A stretch of 64,000 nt of DNA from Crossaster papposus (GCA_037893245.1 JBAIAA010000262.1:1736001-1800000), one strand, 5' to 3'. Shown: positions 10,712 through 24,300, counted from the first letter of the stretch. The notes: generated by a model not told the origin, from the sequence alone. Translations and numbers: made by a program.

Positions 10712-10783
10712 TAGCAGAGGGAGGTTTCGATCCTCGGACCTCTGGGTTATGGGCCCAGCACGCTCCCACTGCAACATCCTGCG
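10712..10783 (-). pseudogene. A/B hybrid element
   Basis: The half nearer the 3' end (T arm with ATCGAAA, C49:C65 mismatch) is family A, while the 5' half (CGCAGGATGTTGCAGTGGGAG) is family B. The switch lies within the anticodon arm. The copy at 13047-13118 is identical in design, 2335 bp away. The 3' flank is the A-type TAATAAGTTTTTGG. Confidence 0.75.
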
Positions 10784-11505
10784 TAACTATTTTTAATGAA
10801 AATGAAATCACTATCAAGGAAATAATTATCCTGAGCAGACCGAGGTTGTGGTCATCCGAACTCTCGGTTACTGACCAAGAAAGTGTCTACTTCGTCACTC
10901 TGAGTCGAGTACCTCAAGTCATACCAAAAACTTGTTAGCAGAGCGAGGTTTCGATCCTCGGACCTCTGGGATATGGGCCCAGCACGCTTCCACTGCGCCA
11001 CTCTGCTTCATGTGAATTTAGAAACAGCAAACAAAATGAAAGCAGACATTCTAAAAACATTCTAAAATATTTATACATTTGAATAACAGTGAAGCAAAAA
11101 TAACTCTTTAGCAGAGCGAGGTTTTGGTCCTCGGACCTCTGGGATATGGGCCCAGCACGCTCCCACTACAACACTCTGCGTAACTATTTTTAAAGAAAAT
11201 AAAATCACTATCAAGGAAATAATTATCCTGAGCAGACCGAGGTTGTGGTCATCTGAACTCTCGGTTACTGACCAAGAAAGTGTCTACTTCGTCACTCTGA
11301 GTCGAGTACCTCAAGTCATACCAACAACTTGTTAGCAGAGCGAGGTTTCGATCCTCGGACCTCTGGGTTATGGGCCCAGCACGCTTCCACTGCGCACTCT
11401 GCTTCATGTGAATTTAGAAACAGCAAACAAAATTAAAGCAGACATTCTAAAAACATTCTAAAATATGTATTACATTTGAATAACAGTGAAGCAAAAATAC
11501 CTGTT

Positions 11506-11577
11506 TAGCAGAGCGAGGTTTCGATCCTCGGACCTCTGGGTTATGGGCCCAGCACGCTTCCACTGCGCCACTCTGCT
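11506..11577 (-). tRNA. tRNA-iMet-CAT: initiator tRNA-Met (CAT), consensus copy
   Basis: Exact consensus. Third occurrence of the 1142-bp unit position also seen at 8029 and 9171. T5 terminator present. Confidence 0.92.
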
Positions 11578-12474
11578 TCATGTGAATTTAGAAACAGCAA
11601 ACAAAATTAAAGCAGACATTCTAAAAACATTATAAAATATGTATTACATTTGAATAACAGTGAAGCAAAAATACCTCTTTAGCAGAGCGAGGTTTTGGTC
11701 CTCGGACCTGTGGGTTATGGGCCCAGCACGCTCCCACTGCTCCACTCTAGTTCATGTAAATTTAGAAACAGAAAACAAAATGAAAGCAGACATTCTAAAA
11801 ACTTTCTAAAATATTTATTAAATTTGAATAACAGTGAAGCAAACATACCTCTTTAGCAGAGCGAGGTTTTGGTCTTCGGACCTCTGGGTTATGGGCCCAG
11901 CACGCTCCCACTGCAAGACTCTGCGTAACTATTGTTAATAAAAATGAAATCACTATCAAGGAAATAATTATCCTGAACAGACCGAGGTTGTGGTCATCCG
12001 AACTCTCGGTTACTGACCAAGAAAGTGTCTACTTCGTCACTCTGAGTCGAGTACCTCAAGTCATACCAAAAACTTGTTAGCAGAGCGAGGTTTCGATCCT
12101 CGGACCTCTGGGATATGGGCCCAGCACGCTTCCACTGCGCCACTCTGCTTCATGTGAATTTAGAAACAGCAAACAAAATGAAAGCAGACATTCTAAAAAC
12201 ATTCTAAAATATTTATACATTTGAATAACAGTGAAGCAAAAATAACTCTTTAGCAGAGCGAGGTTTTGGTCCTCGGACCTCTGGGATATGGGCCCAGCAC
12301 GCTCCCACTACAACACTCTGCGTAACTATTTTTAAAGAAAATAAAATCACTATCAAGGAAATAATTATCCTGAGCAGACCGAGGTTGTGGTCATCTGAAC
12401 TCTCGGTTACTGACCAAGAAAGTGTCTACTTCGTCACTCTGAGTCGAGTACCTCAAGTCATACCAACAACTTGT

Positions 12475-12546
12475 TAGCAGAGCGAGGTTTCGATCCTCGG
12501 ACCTCTGGGTTATGGGCCCAGCACGCTTCCACTGCGCTACTCTGCT
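12475..12546 (-). tRNA. tRNA-iMet-CAT: iMet copy with G9A
   Basis: Same G9A change and same interrupted T-run as the copy 2335 bp earlier at 10140. Confidence 0.8.
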
Positions 12547-13667
12547 TCATGTGAATTTAGAAACAGCAAACAAAATGAAAGCAGACATTCTAAAAACATT
12601 CTAAAATATGTATTACATTTGAATAACAGTGAAGCAAAAATACCTCTTTAGCAGAGCGAGGTTTTGGTCCTCAGACCTCTTGGTTATGGGCCCAGCACGC
12701 TCCCACTGCTCCACTCTAGTTCATGTAAATTTAGAAACAGCACACAAAATTAAAGCAGACATTATAAAAACATTCTAAAATATTTAGTAAATTTGAATAA
12801 CAGTGAAGCAAAAATACCACTTTAACAGAGCGAGGTTTTGGTCTTCGGACCTCTGGGTTATGGGCCCAGCACGCTCCCACTGCAACACTCTGCGTAACTA
12901 TTTTTAATGAAAATGAAATCACTATCAAGGAAATAATTATCTTGAGCAGACCGAGGTTGTGGTCATCCGAACTCTCGGTTACTGACCAAGAAAGTGTCTA
13001 CTTCGTCACTCTGAGTCGAGTACCTCAAGTCATACCAAAAACTTATTAGCAGAGGGAGGTTTCGATCCTCGGACCTCTGGGTTATGGGCCCAGCACGCTC
13101 CCACTGCAACATCCTGCGTAACTATTTTTAATGAAAATGAAATCACTATCAAGGAAATAATTATCCTGAGCAGACCGAGGTTGTGGTCATCCGAACTCTC
13201 GGTTACTGACCAAGAAAGTGTCTACTTCGTCACTCTGAGTCGAGTACCTCAAGTCATACCAAAAACTTGTTAGCAGAGCGAGGTTTCGATCCTCAGACCT
13301 CTGGGATATGGGCCCAGCACGCTTCCACTGCGCCACTCTGCTTCATGTGAATTTAGAAACAGAAAACAAAATAAAAGCAGACATTCTAAAAACATTCTAA
13401 AATATTTATTACATTTGAATAACAGTGAAGCAAAAATAACTCTTTAGCAGAGCGAGGTTTTGGTCCTCGGACCTCTGGGTTATGTGCCCAGCACGCTCCC
13501 ACTGCAAACTCTGCGTAACTATTTTTAATGAAAATGAAATTACTATCAAGGAAATAATTATCCTGAGCAGACCGAGGTTGTGGTCATCCGAACTCTCGGT
13601 TACTGACCAAAAAAGTGTCTACTTCGTCACTCTGAGTCGAGTACCTCAAGTCATACCAAAAACTTGT

Positions 13668-13739
13668 TAGCAGAGCGAGGTTTCGATCCTCGGACCTCTG
13701 GGTTATGGGCCCAGCACGCTTCCACTGCGCTACTCTGCT
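13668..13739 (-). tRNA. tRNA-iMet-CAT: iMet copy with G9A
   Basis: G9A is the only change. A T5 terminator is present, unlike at 10140 and 12475. Confidence 0.8.
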
Positions 13740-13841
13740 TCATGTGAATTTATAAACAGCAAACAAAATTAAAGCAGACATTCTAAAAACATTCTAAAAT
13801 ATGTATTACATTTGAATAACAGTGAAGCAAAAATACATCTT

Positions 13842-13913
13842 TAGCAGAGCGAGGTTTCGATCCTCGGACCTCTGGGTTATGGGCCCAGCACGCTTCCACT
13901 GCGCCACTCTGCT
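13842..13913 (-). tRNA. tRNA-iMet-CAT: initiator tRNA-Met (CAT), consensus copy
   Basis: Exact consensus. First of two adjacent consensus genes 174 bp apart (13842 and 14016), each with the private 3' flank GATGTATTTTTG. The neighbouring spacers share a G-to-T change in their tRNA-proximal part, so these are a recent tandem duplication. Confidence 0.92.
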
Positions 13914-14015
13914 TCATGTGAATTTATAAACAGCAAACAAAATTAAAGCAGACATTCTAAAAACATTCTAAAATATGTATTACATTTGAATAACAGTGAA
14001 GCAAAAATACATCTT

Positions 14016-14087
14016 TAGCAGAGCGAGGTTTCGATCCTCGGACCTCTGGGTTATGGGCCCAGCACGCTTCCACTGCGCCACTCTGCT
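14016..14087 (-). tRNA. tRNA-iMet-CAT: initiator tRNA-Met (CAT), consensus copy
   Basis: Exact consensus, head-to-tail duplicate of 13842-13913 in a pure 174-bp step. It starts the 572-bp A-C-B-D units that follow. Confidence 0.92.
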
Positions 14088-14587
14088 TCATGTGAATTTA
14101 GAAACAGCAAACAAAATTAAAGCAGACATTCTAAAAACATTCTAAAATATGTATTACATTTGAATAACAGTGAAGCAAAAATACCTCTTTAGCAGAGCGA
14201 GGTTTTGGTCCTCGGACCTCTGGGTTATGGGCCCAGCACGCTCCCACTGCTCCACTCTACTTCATGTAAATTCAGAAACAGCACACAAAATTAAAGCAGA
14301 CATTTTAAAAACATTCTAAAATATTTAGTAAATTTGAATAACAGTGAAGCAAAAATACCACTTTAACAGAGCGAGGTTTTGGTCTTCGGACCTCTGGGTT
14401 ATGGGCCCAGCACGCTCCCACTGCAACATCCTGCGTAACTATTTTTAATGAAAATGAAATCACTATCAAGAAAATAATTATCCTGAGCAGACCGAGGTTG
14501 TGGTCATCGGAACTCTCGGTTACTGACCAAGAAAGTGTCTACTTCGTCACTCTGAGTCGAGTACCTCAAGTCATACCACAAACTTGT

Positions 14588-14659
14588 TAGCAGAGCGAGG
14601 TTTCGATCCTCGGACCTCTGGGTTATGGGCCCAGCACGCTTCCACTGCGCCACTCTGCT
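14588..14659 (-). tRNA. tRNA-iMet-CAT: initiator tRNA-Met (CAT), consensus copy with weak terminator
   Basis: The gene body is exact consensus. The 3' flank reads CAAGTTTGTGG, so the usual T5 is reduced to T3 and transcription might run into the D relic below. Confidence 0.9.
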
Positions 14660-16300
14660 TCATGTGAATTTAGAAACAGCAAACAAAATTAAAGCAGACA
14701 TTCTAAAAACATTCTAAAATATGTATTACATTTGAATAACAGTGAAGCAAAAATACCTCTTTAGCAGAGCGAGGTTTTGGTCCTCGGACCTCTGGGTTAT
14801 GGGCCCAGCACGCTCCCACTGCTCCACTCTACTTCATGTAAATTCAGAAACAGCACACAAAATTAAAGCAGACATTTTAAAAACATTCTAAAATATTTAG
14901 TAAATTTGAATAACAGTGAAGCAAAAATACCACTTTAACAGAGCGAGGTTTTGGTCTTCGGACCTCTGGGTTATGGGCCCAGCACGCTCCCACTGCAACA
15001 TCCTACGTAACTATTTTTAATGAAAATGAAATCACTATCAAGAAAATAATTATCCTGAGCAGACCGAGGTTGTGGTCATCCGAACTCTCGGTTACTGACC
15101 AAGAAAGTGTCTACTTCGTCACTCTGAGTCGAGTACCTCAAGTCATACCAAAAACTTGTTAGCAGAGCGAGGTTTCTATCCTCGGACCTCTGGGTTATGG
15201 GCCCAGCACGCTTCCACTGCGCTACTCTGCTTCATGTGAATTTAGAAACAGCAAACAAAATTAAAGCAGACATTCTAAAAACATTCTAAAATATGTATTA
15301 CATTTGAATAACAGTGAAGCAAAAATACCTCTTTAGCAGAGCGAGGTTTTGGTCCTCAGACCTCTTGGTTATGGGCCCAGCACGCTCCCACTGCTCCACT
15401 CTACTTCATGTAAATTTAGAAACAGCACACAAAATTAAAGCAGACATTATAAAAACATTCTAAAATATTTAGTAAATTTGAATAACAGTGAAGCAAAAAT
15501 ACCACTTTAACAGAGCGAGGTTTTGGTCTTCGGACCTCTGGGTTATGTGCCCAGCACGCTCCCACTGCAACACTCTACGTAACTATTTTTAATGAAAATG
15601 AAATCACTATCAAGAAAATAATTATCCTGAGCAGACCGAGGTTGTGGTCATCCGAACTCTCGGTTACTGACCAAGAAAGTGTCTACTTCGTCACTCTGAG
15701 TCGAGTACCTCAAGTCATACCAAAAACTTGTTAGCAGAGCGAGGTTTCTATCCTCGGACCTCTGGGTTATGGGCCCAGCACGCTTCCACTGCGCTACTCT
15801 GCTTCATGTGAATTTAGAAACAGCAAACAAAATTAAAGCAGACATTCTAAAAACATTATAAAATATGTATTACATTTGAATAACAGTTAAGCAAAAATAC
15901 CTCTTTAGCAGAGCGAGGTTTTGGTCCTCAGACCTCTTGGTTATGGGCCCAGCACGCTCCCACTGCTCCACTCTACTTCATGTAAATTTAGAAACAGCAC
16001 ACAAAATTAAAGCAGACATTATAAAAACATTCTAAAATATTTAGTAAATTTGAATAACAGTGAAGCAAAAATACCACTTTAACAGAGCGAGGTTTTGGTC
16101 TTCGGACCTCTGGGTTATGTGCCCAGCACGCTCCCACTGCAACACTCTGCGTAACTATTTTTAATGAAAATGAAATCACTATCAAGAAAATAATTATCCT
16201 GAGCAGACCGAGGTTGTGGTCATCCGAACTCTCGGTTACTGACCAAGAAAGTGGCTTCGTCACTCTGAGTCGAGTAACTCAAGTCATACCAAAAACTTGT

Positions 16301-16372
16301 TAGCAGAGCGAGGTTTCGATCCTCGGACCTCTGGGTTATGGGCCCAGCACGCTTCCACTGCGCCACTCTGCT
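16301..16372 (-). tRNA. tRNA-iMet-CAT: initiator tRNA-Met (CAT), consensus copy
   Basis: Exact consensus with the D-side T5. The D relic below it (16201) carries a net 3-bp deletion in its D-loop region, which is repeated 1539 bp later and marks this higher-order unit. Confidence 0.92.
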
Positions 16373-17839
16373 TCATGTGAACTTAGAAACAGCAAACAAA
16401 ATGAAAGCAGACATTCTAAAAACATTCTAAAATATTTATTACATTTGAATAACAGTGAAGCAAAAATAACTCTTTAGCAGAGCGAGGTTTTGGTCCTCGG
16501 ACCTCTGGGTTATGTGCCAAGCACGCTCCCACTGCAACACTCTGCGTAACGATTTTTAATGAAAATGAAATCACTATCAAGGAAATAATTATCCTGAGCA
16601 GACCGAGGTTGTGGTCATCCGAACTCTCGGTTACTGACCAAGAAAGTGTCTACTTCGTCACTCTGAGTCGAGTACCTCAAGTCATACCAAAAACTTGTTA
16701 GCAGAGCGAGGTTTCTATCCTCGGACCTCTGGGTTATGGGCCCAGCACGCTTCCACTGCGCTACTCTGCTTCATGTGAATTTAGAAACAGCAAACAAAAT
16801 TAAAGCAGACATTCTAAAAACATTCTAAAATATGTATTACATTTGAATAACAGTGAAGCAAAAATACCTCTTTAGCAGAGCGAGGTTTTGGTCCTCAGAC
16901 CTCTGGGTTATGGGCCCAGCACGCTCCCACTGCTCCACTCTACTTCATGTAAATTTAGAAACAGCACACAAAATTAAAGCAGACATTATAAAAACATTCT
17001 AAAATATTTAGTAAATTTGAATAACAGTGAAGCAAAAATACCACTTTAACAGAGCGAGGTTTTGGTCTTCGGACCTCTGGGTTATGTGCCCAGCACGCTC
17101 CCACTGCAACACTCTACGTAACTATTTTTAATGAAAATGAAATCACTATCAAGAAAATAATTATCCTGAGCAGACCGAGGTTGTGGTCATCCGAACTCTC
17201 GGTTACTGACCAAGAAAGTGTCTACTTCGTCACTCTGAGTCGAGTACCTCAAGTCATACCAAAAACTTGTTAGCAGAGCGAGGTTTCTATCCTCGGACCT
17301 CTGGGTTATGGGCCCAGCACGCTTCCACTGCGCTACTCTGCTTCATGTGAATTTAGAAACAGCAAACAAAATTAAAGCAGACATTCTAAAAACATTATAA
17401 AATATGTATTACATTTGAATAACAGTTAAGCAAAAATACCTCTTTAGCAGAGCGAGGTTTTGGTCCTCAGACCTCTTGGTTATGGGCCCAGCACGCTCCC
17501 ACTGCTCCACTCTACTTCATGTAAATTTAGAAACAGCACACAAAATTAAAGCAGACATTATAAAAACATTCTAAAATATTTAGTAAATTTGAATAACAGT
17601 GAAGCAAAAATACCACTTTAACAGAGCGAGGTTTTGGTCTTCGGACCTCTGGGTTATGTGCCCAGCACGCTCCCACTGCAACACTCTGCGTAACTATTTT
17701 TAATGAAAATGAAATCACTATCAAGAAAATAATTATCCTGAGCAGACCGAGGTTGTGGTCATCCGAACTCTCGGTTACTGACCAAGAAAGTGGCTTCGTC
17801 ACTCTGAGTCGAGTAACTCAAGTCATACCAAAAACTTGT

Positions 17840-17911
17840 TAGCAGAGCGAGGTTTCGATCCTCGGACCTCTGGGTTATGGGCCCAGCACGCTTCCACTGC
17901 GCCACTCTGCT
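17840..17911 (-). tRNA. tRNA-iMet-CAT: initiator tRNA-Met (CAT), consensus copy
   Basis: Exact consensus. Copy of 16301-16372 in the next 1539-bp unit, with the same shortened D relic below it and a T5 terminator. Confidence 0.92.
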
Positions 17912-19953
17912 TCATGTGAACTTAGAAACAGCAAACAAAATGAAAGCAGACATTCTAAAAACATTCTAAAATATTTATTACATTTGAATAACAGTGAAGC
18001 AAAAATAACTCTTTAGCAGAGCGAGGTTTTGGTCCTCGGACCTCTGGGTTATGTGCCAAGCACGCTCCCACTGCAACACTCTGCGTAACGATTTTTAATG
18101 AAAATGAAATCACTATCAAGGAAATAATTATCCTGAGCAGACCGAGGTTGTGGTCATCCGAACTCTCGGTTACTGACCAAGAAAGTGTCTACTTCGTCAC
18201 TCTGAGTCGAGTACCTCAAGTCATACCAAAAACTTGTTAGCAGAGCGAGGTTTCTATCCTCGGACCTCTGGGTTATGGGCCCAGCACGCTTCCACTGCGC
18301 TACTCTGCTTCATGTGAATTTAGAAACAGCAAACAAAATTAAAGCAGACATTCTAAAAACATTCTAAAATATGTATTACATTTGAATAACAGTGAAGCAA
18401 AAATACCTCTTTAGCAGAGCGAGGTTTTGGTCCTCAGACCTCTGGGTTATGGGCCCAGCACGCTCCCACTGCTCCACTCTACTTCATGTAAATTTAGAAA
18501 CAGCACACAAAATTAAAGCAGACATTATAAAAACATTCTAAAATATTTAGTAAATTTGAATAACAGTGAAGCAAAAATACCACTTTAACAGAGCGAGGTT
18601 TTGGTCTTCGGACCTCTGGGTTATGTGCCCAGCACGCTCCCACTGCAACACTCTGCGTAACTATTTTTAATGAAAATGAAATCACTATCAAGGAAATAAT
18701 TATCTTGAGCAGACCGAGGTTGTGGTCATCCGAACTCTAGGTTACTGACCAAGAAAGTGTCTACTTTGTCACTCTGAGTCGAGTACCTCAAGTCATACCA
18801 AAAACTTGTTAGCAGAGGGAGGTTTCGATCCTCGGACCTCTGGGTTATGGGCCCAGCACGCTTCCACTGCGCCACTCTGCTTCATGTGAATTTAGAAACA
18901 GCAAACAAAATTAAAGCAGACATTCTAAAAACATTCTAAAATATGTATTACATTTGAATAACAGTGAAGCAAAAATACCTCTTTAGCAGAGCGAGGTTTT
19001 GGTCCTCGGACCTGGGGGTTATGGGCCCAGCACGCTCCCACTGCTCCCCTCTACTTCATGTAAATTTAGAAACAGCAAACAAAATGAAAGCAGACATTCT
19101 AAAAACGTTCTAATATATTTATTACATTTGAATAACAGTGAAGCAAAAATACCTCTTTAGCGGAGCGAGGTTTTGGTCTTCGGACCTCTGGGTTATGGGC
19201 CCAGCACGCTCCCACTGCAACACTCTGCGTAACTATTTTTAATAAAAATGAAATCACTATCAAGGAAATAATTATCCTGAGCAGACCGAGGTTGTGGTCA
19301 TCCGAACTCTCGGTTACTGACCAAGAAAGGGTCTACTTCGTCACTCTGAGTCGAGTACCTCAAGTCATACCAAAAACTTGTTAGCAAAGCGAGGTTTCGA
19401 TCCTCGGACCTCTGAGTTATGGGCCCAGCACGCTTCCACTGCGCCACTCTGCTTCATGTGAATTTAGAAACAGCAAACAACATTAAAGCAGACATTCTAA
19501 AAACATTCTAAGATATGTATTATATTTGAATAACAGTGAAGCAAAAATACCTCTTTAGCAGAGCGAGGTTTTGGTCCTCGGACCTCTGGGTTATGGGCCC
19601 AGCACGCTCCCACTGCTCCACTCTACTTCATGTAAATTCAGAAACAGCACACAAAATTAAAGCAGACATTTTAAAAACATTCTAAAATATTTAGTAAATT
19701 TGAATAACAGTGAAGCAAAAATACCACTTTAACAGAGCGAGGTTTTGGTCTTCGGACCTCTGGGTTATGGGCCCAGCACGCTCCCACTGCAACATCCTGC
19801 GTAACTATTTTTAATGAAAATGAAATCACTATCAAGAAAATAATTATCCTGAGCAGACCGAGGTTGTGGTCATCCGAACTCTCGGTTACTGACCAAGAAA
19901 GTGTCTACTTCGTCACTCTGAGTCGAGTACCTCAAGTCATACCAAAAACTTGT

Positions 19954-20025
19954 TAGCAGAGCGAGGTTTCGATCCTCGGACCTCTGGGTTATGGGCCCAG
20001 CACGCTTCCACTGCGCCACTCTGCT
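19954..20025 (-). tRNA. tRNA-iMet-CAT: initiator tRNA-Met (CAT), consensus copy
   Basis: Exact consensus with D-side T5. It lies between a B-D module (19730) and a B element (20128) whose anticodon region reads ttatgtgccaag on the plus strand. Confidence 0.92.
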
Positions 20026-20923
20026 TCATGTGAATTTAGAAACAGCAAACAAAATGAAAGCAGACATTCTAAAAACATTCTAAAATATTTATTACATTTG
20101 AATAACAGTGAAGCAAAAATAACTCTTTAGCAGAGCGAGGTTTTGGTCCTCGGACCTCTGGGTTATGTGCCAAGCACGCTCCCACTGCAACACTCTGCGT
20201 AACTATTTTTAATGAAAATGAAATCACTATCAAGGAAATAATTATCCTGAGCAGACCGAGGTTGTGGTCATCCGAACTCTCGGTTACTGACCAAGAAAGT
20301 GTCTACTTCGTCACTCTGAGTCGAGTACCTCAAGTCATACCAAAAACTTGTTAGCAGAGCGAGGTTTCTATCCTCGGACCTCTGGGTTATGGGCCCAGCA
20401 CGCTTTCACTGCGCTACTCTGCTTCATGTGAATTTAGAAACAGCAAACAAAATTAAAGCAGACATTCTAAAAACATTCTAAAATATGTATTACATTTGAA
20501 TAACAGTGAAGCAAAAATACCTCTTTAGCAGAGCGAGGTTTTGGTCCTCAGACCTCTGGGTTATGGGCCCAGCACGCTCCCACTGCTCCACTCTACTTCA
20601 TGTAAATTTAGAAACAGCACACAAAATTAAAGCAGACATTATAAAAACATTCTAAAATATTTAGTAAATTTGAATAACAGTGAAGCAAAAATACCACTTT
20701 AACAGAGCGAGGTTTTGGTCTTCGGACCTCTGGGTTATGGGCCCAGCACGCTCCCACTGCAACATCCTGCGTAACTATTTTTAATGAAAATGAAATCACT
20801 ATCAAGAAAATAATTATCCTGAGCAGACCGAGGTTGTGGTCATCCGAACTCTCGGTTACTGACCAAGAAAGTGTCAACTTCGTCACTCTGAGTCGAGTAC
20901 CTCAAGTCATACCAAAAACTTGT

Positions 20924-20995
20924 TAGCAGAGCGAGGTTTCGATCCTCGGACCTCTGGGTTATGGGCCCAGCACGCTTCCACTGCGCCACTCTGCT
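20924..20995 (-). tRNA. tRNA-iMet-CAT: initiator tRNA-Met (CAT), consensus copy
   Basis: Exact consensus with D-side T5. Member of the first 1541-bp unit; its counterpart is at 22465. Confidence 0.92.
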
Positions 20996-22464
20996 TCATG
21001 TGAATTTAGAAACAGCAAACAAAATTAAAGCAGACATTCTAAAAACATTCTAAAATAGTTATTACATTTGAATAACAGTGAAGCAAAAATAACTCTTTAG
21101 CAGAGCGAGGTTTTGGTCCTCGGACCTCTGGGTTATGTGCCAAGCACGCTCCCACTGCAACACTCTGCGTAACTATTTTTAATGAAAATGAAATCACTAT
21201 CAAGGAAATAATTATCCTGAGCAGACCGAGGTTGTGGTCATCCGAACTCTCGGTTACTGACCAAGAAAGTGTCTACTTCGTCACTCTGAGTCGAGTACCT
21301 CAAGTCATACCAAAAACTTGTTAGCAGAGCGAGGTTTCTATCCTCGGACCTCTGGGTTATGGGCCCAGCACGCTTCCACTGCGCTACTCTGCTTCATGTG
21401 AATTTAGAAACAGCAAACAAAATTAAAGCAGACATTCTAAAAACATTCTAAAATATGTATTACATTTGAAAAACAGTGAAGCAAAAATACCTCTTTAGCA
21501 GAGCGAGGTTTTGGTCCTCAGACCTCTGGGTTATGGGCCCAGCACGCTCCCACTGCTCCACTCTACTTCATGTAAATTTAGAAACAGCACACAAAATTAA
21601 AGCAGACTTTCTAAAAACATTCTAAAATATTTAGTAAATTTGAATAACAGTGAAGCAAAAATACCACTTTAACAGAGCGAGGTTTTGGTCTTCGGACCTC
21701 TGGGTTATGGGCCCAGCACGCTCCCACTGCAACATCCTGCGTAACTATTTTTAATGAAAATGAAATCACTATCAAGAAAATAATTATCCTGAGCAGACCG
21801 AGGTTGTGGTCATCCGAACTCTCGGTTACTGACCAAGAAAGTGTCTACTTCGTCACTCTGAGTCGAGTACCTCAAGTCATACCAACAACTTGTTAGCAGA
21901 GCGAGGTTTCGATCCTCGGACCTCTGGGTTATGGGCCCAGCACGTTCCACTGCGCCACTCTGCTTCATTTGAATTTAGAAACAGCAAACAAAATTAAAGC
22001 AGACATTCTAAAAACATTCTAAAATATGTATTACATTTGAATAACAGTGAAGCAAAAATACCTCTTTAGCAGAGCGAGGTTTTGGTCCTCAGACCTCTGG
22101 GTTATGGGCCCAGCACGCTCCCACTGCTCCACTCTACTTCATGTAAATTTAGAAACAGCACACAAAATTAAAGCAGACATTATAAAAACATTCTAAAATA
22201 TTTAGTAAATTTGAATAACAGTGAAGCAAAAATACCACTTTAACAGAGCGAGGTTTTGGTCTTCGGACCTCTGGGTTATGGGCCCAGCACGCTCCCACTG
22301 CAACATCCTGCGTAACTATTTTTAATGAAAATGAAATCACTATCAAGAAAATAATTATCCTGAGCAGACCGAGGTTGTGGTCATCCGAACTCTCGGTTAC
22401 TGACCAAGAAAGTGTCAACTTCGTCACTCTGAGTCGAGTACCTCAAGTCATACCAAAAACTTGT

Positions 22465-22536
22465 TAGCAGAGCGAGGTTTCGATCCTCGGACCTCTGGGT
22501 TATGGGCCCAGCACGCTTCCACTGCGCCACTCTGCT
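22465..22536 (-). tRNA. tRNA-iMet-CAT: initiator tRNA-Met (CAT), consensus copy
   Basis: Exact consensus with D-side T5. Counterpart of 20924 in the second 1541-bp unit. Confidence 0.92.
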
Positions 22537-23607
22537 TCATGTGAATTTAGAAACAGCAAACAAAATTAAAGCAGACATTCTAAAAACATTCTAAAATAGT
22601 TATTACATTTGAATAACAGTGAAGCAAAAATAACTCTTTAGCAGAGCGAGGTTTTGGTCCTCGGACCTCTGGGTTATGTGCCAAGCACGCTCCCACTGCA
22701 ACACTCTGCGTAACTATTTTTAATGAAAATGAAATCACTATCAAGGAAATAATTATCCTGAGCAGACCGAGGTTGTGGTCATCCGAACTCTCGGTTACTG
22801 ACCAAGAAAGTGTCTACTTCGTCACTCTGAGTCGAGTACCTCAAGTCATACCAAAAACTTGTTAGCAGAGCGAGGTTTCTATCCTCGGACCTCTGGGTTA
22901 TGGGCCCAGCACGCTTCCACTGCGCTACTCTGCTTCATGTGAATTTAGAAACAGCAAACAAAATTAAAGCAGACATTCTAAAAACATTCTAAAATATGTA
23001 TTACATTTGAAAAACAGTGAAGCAAAAATACCTCTTTAGCAGAGCGAGGTTTTGGTCCTCAGACCTCTGGGTTATGGGCCCAGCACGCTCCCACTGCTCC
23101 ACTCTACTTCATGTAAATTTAGAAACAGCACACAAAATTAAAGCAGACTTTCTAAAAACATTCTAAAATATTTAGTAAATTTGAATAACAGTGAAGCAAA
23201 AATACCACTTTAACAGAGCGAGGTTTTGGTCTTCGGACCTCTGGGTTATGGGCCCAGCACGCTCCCACTGCAACATCCTGCGTAACTATTTTTAATGAAA
23301 ATGAAATCACTATCAAGAAAATAATTATCCTGAGCAGACCGAGGTTGTGGTCATCCGAACTCTCGGTTACTGACCAAGAAAGTGTCTACTTCGTCACTCT
23401 GAGTCGAGTACCTCAAGTCATACCAACAACTTGTTAGCAGAGCGAGGTTTCGATCCTCGGACCTCTGGGTTATGGGCCCAGCACGTTCCACTGCGCCACT
23501 CTGCTTCATTTGAATTTAGAAACAGCAAACAAAATTAAAGCAGACATTCTAAAAACATTCTAAAATATGTATTACATTTGAATAACAGTGAAGCAAAAAT
23601 ACCTCTT

Positions 23608-23679
23608 TAGCAGAGCGAGGTTTTGGTCTTCAGACCTCTGGGTTATTGTCCCAGCACGCTCCCACTGCAACACTCTGCG
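23608..23679 (-). pseudogene. B element with AAT anticodon
   Basis: The plus-strand loop is ttattgt, so the anticodon reads AAT (isoleucine type). Another B copy at 32500-32571 also reads AAT through a ttattgg loop. Both have the altered box B and damaged box A of the family. Confidence 0.65.
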
Positions 23680-24228
23680 TAACTATTATTAATGAAAATG
23701 AAATCACTATCAAGGAAATAATTATCCTGAGCAGACCGAGGTTGTGGTCATCCGAACTCTCGGTTACTGACCAAGAAAGTGTCTACTTCGTCACTCTGAG
23801 TCGAGTACCTCAAGTCATACCAACAACTTGTTAGCAGAGCGAGGTTTCGATCCTCGGACCTCTGGGTTATGGGCCCAGCACGTTCCACTGCGCCACTCTG
23901 CTTCATGTGAATTTAGAAACAGCAAACAAAATGAAAGCAGACATTCTAAAAACATTCTAAAATATTTATCACATTTGAATAACAGTGAAGCAAAAATACC
24001 TCTTTAGCAGAGCGAGGTTTTGGTCCTCGGACCTCTGGGTTATGTGCCCAGCACGCTCCCACTGCAACACTCTGCGTAACTATTTTTAATGAAAATGAAA
24101 TCACTATCAAGGAAATAATTATCCTGAGCAGACCGAGGTTGTGGTCATCCGAACTCTCGGTTACTGACCAAGAAAGTGTCTACTTCGTCACTCTGAGTCG
24201 AGTACCTCAAGTCATACCAAAAACTTGT

Positions 24229-24300
24229 TAGCAGAGCAAGGTTTCGATCCTCGGACCTCTGGGTTATGGGCCCAGCACGCTTCCACTGCGCCACTCTGCT
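24229..24300 (-). tRNA. tRNA-iMet-CAT: iMet copy with T-stem G50:U64 wobble
   Basis: Consensus except C64T, which converts one T-stem pair to G:U. Boxes A and B and the T5 are intact. Confidence 0.8.

Larger units (their letters stand above)
8601..10935 (-). repeat. 2335-bp higher-order repeat, copy 1
   Basis: Repeats at 10936-13270, including the A/B hybrid (10712 and 13047). It contains an inner 1142-bp unit (A with lost G9, A consensus, C, B-D, A38U copy, B-D) that also occurs at 7856-8997, 8998-10139 and 11333-12474. Confidence 0.85.
10936..13270 (-). repeat. 2335-bp higher-order repeat, copy 2
   Basis: Partner of 8601-10935 with matching diagnostic changes such as cctgaacag in one D relic and gttcatg in place of cttcatg. 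Confidence 0.85.
14016..15731 (-). repeat. three tandem 572-bp units (A-C-B-D)
   Basis: Units begin at 14016, 14588 and 15160, each 174+174+224 bp. The first two have consensus A genes; the third has a C56A copy. Confidence 0.85.
15160..18237 (-). repeat. two tandem 1539-bp higher-order repeats
   Basis: Units begin at 15160 and 16699. The 1539 length is explained by the net 3-bp deletion in the D relics at 16201 and 17740. Confidence 0.85.
20526..23607 (-). repeat. two tandem 1541-bp higher-order repeats
   Basis: Units begin at 20526 and 22067. The 1541 length reflects a 1-bp loss in the A copies at 21894 and 23435. Confidence 0.85.

Noticed and set aside
14016..15159. Assembly duplication as the explanation for near-identical adjacent units
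   Set aside because: Cannot be excluded from sequence alone, but unit boundaries and private mutations differ between neighbours, which fits real tandem turnover; raw long reads would settle it.
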